DNA of 64,000 bases from Erinaceus europaeus (Eukaryota; Chordata; Mammalia; Eulipotyphla; Erinaceidae): assembly GCF_950295315.1 (NCBI RefSeq), contig NC_080175.1, positions 63,885,353-63,949,352 on the forward strand. The letters run 5' to 3'. The notes under the pieces are model-generated. The model saw only the letters and a list, made by a program, of their open reading frames with translations, was not told the origin of the DNA and did not search any database. Position 1 is the stretch's first letter. Each line of letters begins with the position of its first letter. A program made the position numbers and the translations under genes. Shown here piece by piece: positions 57,939 to 64,000 of the stretch.

Positions 57939-58251
57939 GGTTATCGACAGAAACCTAGGGTAGGGGGTGAGAGAATGGAGGGGACAAGAGACATGAAGAA
58001 CGAGAGCAAGACAGGTTTCTGATCAAGCTCTGAAAATTTTATTTTGCAGTCACAATTTATGCACAAACAAGGAGGAAGTTCTGCTAAGGTAGTGGGGAAG
58101 GGAGGTGGGTGAGCAACTTTCCAAACAGTTAGATGGCAATCACAGTCACAATGATCGGAATGTCCGCTCACAATGATCGGAATGTCCGCTCACAATGATC
58201 GTCCACTCACCGGTTATGTGAGAGACTTAGCTAAGGTTTTGGCTCCTGGCA
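57939..58251 (-). mobile_element. Solo LTR-like element with U3 repeats
   Basis: On the minus strand it starts TGCCAGGAGCCAAAACC and carries AAAATAAAATTTTC (polyadenylation signal, near 58035-58045), then GAGCTTGATCAGAAACCTGT and a CT-rich R/U5-like end finishing GGTTTCTGTCGATAA. It is about 313 bases. CTCCCT after it (58252-58257) matches CTCCCT in the upstream SINE (57782-57787), the probable original 6-base target. No internal retroviral sequence is present. Confidence 0.7.
58147..58207. repeat. 22-bp tandem repeat in the LTR U3
   Basis: CACAATGATCGGAATGTCCG-CT occurs twice perfectly (58147-58168 and 58169-58190), then a shortened third copy. Its position near the LTR 5' end (minus strand) fits an enhancer-type U3 repeat. 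Confidence 0.85.
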
Positions 58252-58407
58252 CTCCCTCTTTGTAGCCACTCACCTTCAATTTATCTGTCCTATCAAAGAA
58301 AAATGATAAAGAAAAAAAAATGGCTGTAGGGAGCAGTGCATTCATAGTGCCAGTCTGTGCCTCAGTGATAACATTGGTGGCAAAATATCAATAATATTAA
58401 TGATTTG
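58252..58407 (+). repeat. Duplicate of the SINE 3' half
   Basis: Nearly identical to 57782-57938, with a handful of substitutions and one A fewer in the A run. It lacks the SINE head. See the finding on the LTR flanks. Confidence 0.9.
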
Positions 58408-58587
58408 AATAATAATAAATGAATAAAATAAAATTAACTATATGTTGTTACTACCACACTCTCTGTAAGTCACTTTCGTTAGAGGTCAGAATATTTATGT
58501 CCCAGTAGATATACTGGAAATATAATGACCCTCAGCTGAGGAATCACCTCAATGTCCATCATAAGATCCATGCTGAAACTGTGTTAT

Positions 58588-58594
58588 AGTAATG
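58588..58594. repeat. Target duplication (left) of the 193-bp element
   Basis: AGTAATG, repeated at 58788-58794. Confidence 0.7.
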
Positions 58595-58663
58595 GGATGC
58601 ATTGGATCGACCTTCTCGTAGTGCATCCCATGAGTACCCATTCATTGGGGAAACTGACGATCC
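58595..58663 (+). ncRNA. Candidate HDV-like self-cleaving ribozyme
   Basis: Helices in HDV order: P1 GGATGCA (58595-58601) with TGCATCC (58622-58628), seven perfect pairs starting at the first element base. TT joins to P2 GGATCG (58604-58609) with CGATCC (58658-58663), six pairs. A loop TTCTCG (58613-58618) resembles HDV L3 (TCCTCG). P4 is CCCA/TGGG (58637-58640, 58646-58649). The P4-to-P2 joiner contains C-T-G-A (58654-58657), where HDV has the catalytic C followed by N-A-A/R-A. Possible P1.1: CTC 58615-58617 with GAG 58632-58634. P3 is weak in this copy (ACC 58610-58612 against AGT). Activity is untested. Confidence 0.6.
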
Positions 58664-58787
58664 TTCCTAGCCAACTGAATCCACATGGATACCAGTCATT
58701 TTCAAAGCCAGCAACAAGCAGCTCCTGAAAGCTTTCAACCTGACCTGTTGACTGGCTACGGAAGAAGGGCAAACACTAGAAGAAGAA
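58595..58787 (+). mobile_element. Short non-autonomous Vingi-tail element with HDV-like ribozyme fold
   Basis: 193 bases between 7-base direct repeats AGTAATG. The last about 50 bases match the end of the Vingi-like reverse transcriptase fragment at 63119-63180 (minus), including GACTGGCTACGGAAGAAGGG, the TAG stop position and a GAAGAAGAA tail. The upstream part does not match that fragment. The first 70 bases can fold as a nested double pseudoknot (see the ribozyme entry). The plan (self-cleaving 5' end, borrowed 3' end, no ORF) resembles RIME and NARTc, the short partners of ingi and L1Tc. Naming it a Vingi partner is inference. Confidence 0.7.
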
Positions 58788-58794
58788 AGTAATG
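58788..58794. repeat. Target duplication (right) of the 193-bp element
   Basis: AGTAATG, directly after the GAAGAAGAAA tail. Confidence 0.7.
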
Positions 58795-59495
58795 TCATGA
58801 GAATGACAGTATTTTAAATATCACCAGCACCTTTGAGTGACATTCACAAAGGAAAATTTGAATGGAAGATTCAAATTTTAGTGGAGGGTGTGAAGCTGTA
58901 CCTCTGTAACAACAGTCTTAGAGAACATTTTCTCAATTAAAAAAAAATGACACTTGCTTCTCAATTAAAGCTCAAATACAGGGAAAAATAAGTTATGGTA
59001 ACAGGGTGATTCCTGAGTCATAGAATATGGAAATTTCAAGGCTCATTTCTGACATGGTAGGTTGCAAAAGTAAGGGCAGACAATCAGAGAAATATTATCA
59101 ATTATTTATTTATGATTGCTATAAATTTGCCTCAACAAAATAATAAGAAAAACTAATGTGATTCCTATTTGGCAAAAACTGGATGTGCTTTAATTGTGCA
59201 TATTATTGATTGATAGAAATAGATGAGGGTGGTATAGGGTGATTGGGGCCACCATGTATTTTAAATCACAATTATACTACATTTGTACTTAAGTGGAACT
59301 ACCGATAATATTATGTTTATAGCTTATTTGTACATAAGCATAGAAAAAAAACTCAGGGACAAAATAAAATACATACGAATAGAAATTTCACTTAGCATAT
59401 TTTGATTTGTTATCAAACAAAATATATTAGTTTTACATTAAAATTTATCCTTTTTTTCAATTATTTAAAGGTTCTCAGAGAACAGCTGATGGAAA
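58795..59495. other. No recognisable feature
   Basis: Unique AT-rich sequence. Confidence 0.5.
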
Positions 59496-59536
59496 TTCAT
59501 ATATATATATATGTATGTATATATATATATATATAT
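59496..59536. repeat. (TA)n microsatellite
   Basis: ATATAT runs interrupted by GTATGTAT. Confidence 0.9.
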
Positions 59537-59819
59537 TCCTTAAAATGGGATTTATTTTTGCTTAATACTTAAAGAAAATTATAATTCTAAATTCATTCTG
59601 TGCTCTTCAGTATAACATTTTGGTTTGTTTTAACATCTCCTGTATGAATTGTCCTCCACAAAGGGCAAGCTAATATAGCTCAATATTCTAGACTTTCCAC
59701 TTTTAGAACAAAAGAAATAGGAACAATAGTTTAGGTAATAATCTAATGGCTAGATTTAGAGTACAAAAGCATTGGGAAGATGTCTTGTTGGAAAAAAGAT
59801 AGGGACCCACAGATTGTTA

Positions 59820-59825
59820 CTGAAT
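59820..59825. repeat. LTR target duplication (left)
   Basis: CTGAAT, repeated at 60188-60193. Confidence 0.8.
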
Positions 59826-60187
59826 TGTTGTTAAAATTCGTAGGCTCTAGCTGGGTGGGCTTGCTTCATGCGCGGGTAACAGAGACGCGGAGACATACGG
59901 CTGGGCAGGGAAGCTGTATTTCTTTATTCAGGAACAACGATTCATAAACTAAACCAAACTAATCACCAAACAGAACTCTGCTGTCTCTTTGCGGCAGCGC
60001 AAGCACTCTCTCTTACTCTGCAACTCTCCAACTCCCGAACTCTCGAACTCTGGCGGGGGTTCCTTGGGGAGGGGCCAAGCGGGCCCACGAAACCAACTGA
60101 TCTAATTCTCTTGGCGGGGGGGAAAAAACCAACTGATCCAATTCTCTTGGCAGGGGAGAACTAGAACCCAATGTAAAGCATACAACA
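59826..60187 (-). mobile_element. Solo LTR, antisense
   Basis: 362 bases. On the minus strand it starts TGTTGTATGCTTTACATTGG and ends TTTTAACAACA, with a perfect 6-base target duplication. The polyadenylation signal AATAAA lies at 59923-59928 (minus). CpG-rich R/U5. Two U3 direct repeats lie at 60091-60160. No internal region remains. A 6-base duplication with TG...CA ends suggests a class-II-like family different from the 38865 type. Confidence 0.88.
60091..60160. repeat. 36-bp direct repeat in the LTR U3
   Basis: AACCAACTGATCTAATTCTC... (60091-60126) and AACCAACTGATCCAATTCTC... (60127-60160), near identical and head to tail. Confidence 0.85.
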
Positions 60188-60193
60188 CTGAAT

Positions 60194-61306
60194 GCTAACA
60201 ACAACAACAAAAAAAAACAACAGTGGTCTCCTCTTATGTTTTAGTTGATTTCACTTCCCAATGTTGAAAGAGTCTTCAACCATAGGGAAAGTTAGACAGC
60301 ACTAATAAATTCCAAGTATGCAGTGTAGTAGACTATATACTACTGGACCACAGAAGATACAGTACCTACTTTTTCAGCCTATCCCTGTTGCCCTGGTAGC
60401 TGATACTCTCAAATAGTTTTTAGTTTTCATAAGTACATCTACAGATGTACTTATGATAACACAAAACCTCTCAAATCTTACATATAACCTCTTATAAAAC
60501 CTAGCTACTTCTCAAGATATAATTTTGTTTTCTATGACCAAATTATGAATACATTTTTAAGCTCTATAAATAGTTTATCTCTACCAGGGGGTAGAAAATA
60601 ATATTCTTATGGCTAAGAAATAAAATCTCAAACTAACCTGTCTCCAAATTTGCAATGAAGAGGTTAATGGTCCTTTTATTGCTTTCACAGTTCTTGACTT
60701 TAAAAAAAAATTCAAAATTGACTAAATATCGTTCAATTCAACAGCAATGTTATATTTGTGTCATCCCACTATATGTTAGGACACTTATTCTCAGTTGTTC
60801 CTTCAAATTTTTATCCTAAATCATACCAGTAATCTATAAATTTTCATCAAAATATATATTCTCAAAATTCTAAGCTTTTTCTAATTGGCTGGTATATATT
60901 CATAGCTACCAAAAAATCCTTTTCATACTGTGTTTATGTGAGTTGGAACAGAGGTTAATTAGACAGCTGGCCTGCTCAAATCCAATTTGAACATTTTAAT
61001 TTATTATCATATAATAAAATCTAGAATACTCAGGAATAGCCATTTATTGCCTGTATGCTATTAGTGAACTATTAAAAATAGGTGACTTATTTTTACTATA
61101 TAAAATTGGTTTTGAAAAATGATTTATGCGATTTTAAATGCCAGGAATATACAAAAAAATAAAATCTAACTCTAACCATATATATATTCCTAAATATGAT
61201 TTTAAAAAAAGAAGAGAAGCAAAAACATAAGGTTATTCTAAATTTTACTTCCCTGTTATTAATTCATAGTTACTAAAAATACTGTATACTGGAATACAAA
61301 TGTCCA
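60194..61306. other. 1.1 kb without a recognised feature
   Basis: It begins with (AAC)n at 60199-60225; the rest is unique and AT-rich. Confidence 0.5.
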
Positions 61307-61495
61307 GGGCTAGGGAGACAACTATGCAAAATAGCTATGCAATAGGATTTTATACATAAGACTCTGAGATCTTGGTTTCAGTTCCCATTACAACCATAAA
61401 CAAGAGATGATCAGTGATTTGGTCTCACTTTCTCTATCCCTCTCTGTATATTTTTTTTTTTGTATCTCTTTCATTAAAACAAATAGAATATAATT
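61307..61495 (+). mobile_element. SINE type D
   Basis: GGGCTAGGGAGACAACTATG head, TACATAAGACTCTGAGATC, B-box-like GGTTTCAGTTCCC, CAGTGATTTGGTCTC, (CT)n, T run and tail; the same family as 37306. Confidence 0.7.
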
Positions 61496-61596
61496 TTTAA
61501 TATCCTTGCAATACAATTAATACAACAGTCCATTTATATCATTGAGATATACATATGTGTAAATATATATATTTGATGCAGAGTAAGTTAAAGATT

Positions 61597-61642
61597 TAGA
61601 TCTATCATATATATATATATACATATATATATATTAATATAT
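61597..61642. repeat. (TA)n microsatellite
   Basis: ATATATAT with one CAT interruption. Confidence 0.9.
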
Positions 61643-62052
61643 CAGATTTTGAACACTACTCTGCTGCATAAACCCTTTTACAAGTAAATTTCTCTGTGAA
61701 AGCAAGTGAGGTTTATTGTTTGATTTAAGGGAATCTTATAACAAGAGGAGAGGGAAATAATAATCTGAAGCCTTATTTGTTTGATGTCTTGTTCACCAAT
61801 GATTTGGTACTTTTTTTTTGTTTGCTTACCTTTGATAAATGTCATAGCAACATGATATGGTGCTAAAAATAGTCTTAAACCCAGTAATTTTTCCCTTTGA
61901 ATTTTCATGATTGCTTGAATTACATAATGATAAACTTTTAAATATTATGGTACTATACATAAAGTTGATGAGACTATGTATATGGCATGGAATATCTAAA
62001 TACACATTTTAGTCAATATTTAAATTAATAATGTAATATAAAACTTAACAAC
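61643..62052. other. No recognisable feature
   Basis: Unique AT-rich sequence. Confidence 0.5.
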
Positions 62053-62128
62053 CAGGGAAGAGAGTAGCTCCCAAATATGGGAAAAGCATGTGTAAATATT
62101 GTTGAATGTAAAATCCATCAATTTCATT

Positions 62129-62134
62129 GGTGGC
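62129..62134. repeat. LTR target duplication (left)
   Basis: GGTGGC; the right copy at 62486-62491 is GGGGGC, one mismatch. Confidence 0.65.
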
Positions 62135-62485
62135 TGTTGCTTGGTGGTGGAGGCGGTGGTACGCAGAAAAAGGAGGTTTGGAACAGGAAGGGAACACAAT
62201 CTTTTATTCTCTCAGGGACCTCAGGGTTGGGGTGGGAACACGGCAGTTCAGGCCATGTGGAGCCAGCCAAGAATGGCCATCCCCTGCTACCACACCACTG
62301 AGCGCGCGTGCACGCGCGCAAGAGAGAGAGAGAGAGAGAGAGAAGGAGCGGAAGTGGGAAGGCTTTATAGGGCAACAACCAGGGGTGATGTGTCAGGACA
62401 GGATTTGTTGGGGAAAGCACCTGAGAATATCGCGGGAAGTGGCAAAACCTGAGGGCAAAGACTACATCTGCATAATTCCCCAACA
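62135..62485 (-). mobile_element. Solo LTR, antisense, related to 38865-39266
   Basis: 351 bases. The minus strand starts TGTTGGGGAATTATGCAGAT and ends ACCACCAAGCAACA. TATA-like CCCTATAAAGCC near 62361-62372, AATAAA at 62203-62208. The stretch from GGCCATTCTTGGCTGG to AAAGATTGTGTTCCC aligns with the 3' half of 38865-39266. It holds a (GA)n at 62317-62342 and a GCGCGCGTGCACGCGCGC palindromic stretch (62301-62318). Confidence 0.88.
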
Positions 62486-62775
62486 GGGGGCCATATTTAG
62501 CATAGAAGCCTATGTAACCATTACATTCCTGTAGGTCCGAACTTGCTTTCTGTGGTCATCAGTAGGCACAGTCTGAGTTGTACCAATTTCAGAACCCATC
62601 TTCTTCAGCTGGTAGATAGAGTATGTTATCCAACCCTGCTTTGGAGGATGGAACATTCTCTACCATTGTTGATCCACATTAAGGACAAGATCTTATGGGA
62701 GCTCCCAAAAGGGTCCATTATGTTGTTCCTGGCAGAGACAACCAGTGGTAATGAAGAAAGGGACAATATTTATAC

Positions 62776-63062
62776 ACTTTCCCCATATTTGGGAGCTCCA
62801 CTCTTCCCTGATCCAGCTTTCTAGCTCTATTTCCAGCCATGACATCATCTCCCCAGACAATAAATTGGGTCCACCTGCATATCAGATGCCAAGCTCAGGC
62901 AAAAACTAATAAAGTCATGGGATCGTTGGAATATAATTAAAATAGGCCGCTCTTTCCAAAACGGAGATCCCAAATCTTCATCTGCAATTCCAGCCTCTAG
63001 GTTCATGATTAGTTAACAATTTGTATGGCTTTATATGTTAACTCTTTTTTACCTGTCAGGCC
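62776..63062 (+). mobile_element. L1 3'UTR block, inverted relative to its neighbour
   Basis: GGAGCTCCACTCTTCCCTGA ... GACATCATCTCCCCAGACAA is the reverse complement of 16770-16860. From 62950 it matches 50425-50510 in sense. With 62053-62775 antisense, this is another inverted L1 end. Confidence 0.8.
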
Positions 63063-63108
63063 TTAAGCCAGACCCCCACACCCCTACCCCACTCTGCTCA
63101 TCCTCCAT

Positions 63109-63118
63109 TGCTGATACT
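63109..63118. repeat. Target duplication (left in window) of the Vingi-like insert
   Basis: TGCTGATACT, perfect copy at 63870-63879. Confidence 0.85.
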
Positions 63119-63869
63119 TCTTCTTCTTCTAGCGCTTGCCCTTCTTCCGTAGCCAGTCAACAGTGTCAGGTTGAGCCTGATGTAAAGTTTCGAGACCTCC
63201 TTTGAATCTGGAATGGTGGCAGTCGTTGACTATGTGGGTCATAGTCTGTCTGTAGCCGCAGGGGCAGTTCGGGTCGTCTCTGGCTCCTCAGCGATGGAAC
63301 ATAGCGGCGCACTGGCCATGGCCTGTTTGATAGCGATTGAGGAGGGTCCAATCATAACGTGCTAGGTCAAAGCCGGGTTGACGCTTGCAGGGGTCCGTGA
63401 TGAGGTGTTTGTTCTTTACCTCAGCTGACTGCCAACTCTGTTTCCAAGAGACTGGAACAGAGAAGTTCAGTGTAGGCATAGGGGACCAGATTGGGTGGTG
63501 AGACGTCAAGAGTTGGACAGGGTGGGCGAAGATATCCGCATATATTGGCAGGTCCAGTCGAGCGTAGACGTGGGAAATGAACTTAGATGATACCGCATCC
63601 CGACGACGAATATCTGGCGGGGCGATGTTGCTAAGAACTGGCAGCCATGGAACCGGGGTGGAATGGATGGTTCCAGAAATTATCCTCATGGAGGAATATA
63701 ATTTGGAATCAACCAAGTGGATATGGGGGCTACAGAACCATACTGGGGCACAGTATTCTGCAGTGGAATAGCATAATGCCAGAGATGATGATGGTAGTGT
63801 GGAAGCGCTCACGCCCCATGAGGAGCTAGCCAGTCTTGCAATGATGTTATTCCTCGCTCCCACCTTTGC
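63119..63869 (-). mobile_element. 5'-truncated Vingi/Ingi-like non-LTR retrotransposon
   Basis: 751 bases on the minus strand with a perfect 10-base target duplication (63109-63118, 63870-63879). The 5' end falls within the reverse transcriptase C-terminal region. The 3' end is a TAG stop followed at once by a GAAGAAGAAGAA tail, with practically no 3'UTR. It is neither L1, RTE nor CR1-like by its protein. Vingi elements, an Ingi-related clade, are known from hedgehogs as far as I recall. I assign it on protein character and host, without a database check. Confidence 0.75.
63129..63869 (-). pseudogene. C-terminal part of a Vingi-like reverse transcriptase
   Basis: About 246 codons in a single frame, starting at the truncation (AKVGARNNIIARLASSSWG) and ending TVDWLRKKGKR at TAG 63129-63131. 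One in-frame TGA replaces an expected Trp codon (63288-63290). Landmarks: LALCYSTAEYCAPVW, IAPPDIRRRDAV, FDLARYDWTLLNRYQTGHG, then C-P-C-G-Y-R-Q-T-M-T-H-I-V-N-D-C, a C-x-C-x8-H-x4-C zinc-binding pattern, and GGLETLHQA. The catalytic reverse-transcriptase core and endonuclease lie upstream and are missing. The frame being almost intact implies a recent insertion. Confidence 0.78.
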
Positions 63870-63879
63870 TGCTGATACT
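63870..63879. repeat. Target duplication (right in window) of the Vingi-like insert
   Basis: TGCTGATACT. Confidence 0.85.
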
Positions 63880-64000
63880 ATGATCTATTTACATAATCAT
63901 TGTTTTGCCTGAGACCTGCCATGCCAGCAGGCTATTAACTAATCCCACCTGTTAAAACCTTCGCAAGAGTTGCTATGGAAGCTTTCTACCTTCTTTCTCT

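Larger units (their letters stand above)
62053..62775 (-). mobile_element. L1 3'UTR, antisense, split by a solo LTR
   Basis: 62053-62134 and 62492-62775 align in the same orientation with 16843-17190 (GAGAGTAGCTCCCAAATATGGG; TAGAGTATGTTATCCAACCC). The LTR at 62135-62485 interrupts it. Confidence 0.8.

Noticed and set aside
58151..58207. CRISPR-like short repeat array
   Set aside because: Only two to three head-to-tail units with no spacers, in an LTR of a mammalian genome.
58584..58772. 62-codon minus-strand frame over the 193-bp element
   Set aside because: The sense strand carries the shared Vingi-like 3' codons and the tail; the antisense frame has no match to it.
62124..62534. Three overlapping frames of 117-135 codons
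   Set aside because: They lie in a solo LTR with (GA)n and antisense L1 3'UTR; no retroviral protein motif is present.

Overview
This is a mammalian, intergenic or deep-intronic stretch of AT-rich DNA built almost wholly from retrotransposons. I find no host protein-coding exon, rRNA gene or functional tRNA gene. The dense tRNA-derived SINEs have a Lys-tRNA-like head (A box plus a GGTTCGA B box), a conserved body and (AAC)n/A-rich tails. Together with the L1 subfamily and a Vingi/Ingi-like non-LTR element, they point to a hedgehog (Erinaceidae, probably Erinaceus). The species call is inference from repeat content, not from a host gene.

Layout. (1) 1-20 kb: SINEs, an antisense L1 3' end, and a full-length sense L1 (about 1543-7891) with recognisable target-site duplications but broken ORF1 and ORF2. 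After it come SINEs, a 200-base N gap (13055-13254), older antisense L1 remnants, an L1 with an inverted 3'UTR block (16205-17945) and an antisense ORF2 piece (17980-19125). (2) 20.7-32 kb: a nested composite. A SINE with a perfect 16-bp target duplication was hit in its tail by an L1. That L1 now spans about 10.8 kb because it holds a second, internally deleted L1 5' half plus 1.2 kb of unrelated sequence. Its downstream part keeps an uninterrupted 308-codon ORF1. Its 5'UTR shows tandem promoter-like monomers with YY1-type sites. (3) 32-57 kb: SINEs on both strands, L1 3' ends, one solo LTR (38865-39266) with a 6-bp target duplication, several microsatellites, and long stretches with nothing recognisable. 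(4) 57.6-64 kb: three further LTRs on the minus strand, a 5'-truncated Vingi-like reverse transcriptase fragment (63119-63869, minus), and a 193-bp element at 58595-58787. The 193-bp element shares the Vingi-like 3' tail, and its 5' end can be folded like a hepatitis-delta-virus (HDV) type self-cleaving ribozyme.

How the parts relate: the L1s supply the machinery that the A-tailed SINEs presumably use. The Vingi-like element is a second, independent non-LTR system. The 193-bp element looks like its non-autonomous partner, in the way RIME or NARTc accompany ingi or L1Tc in trypanosomes. That pair is the most unusual content of the window.
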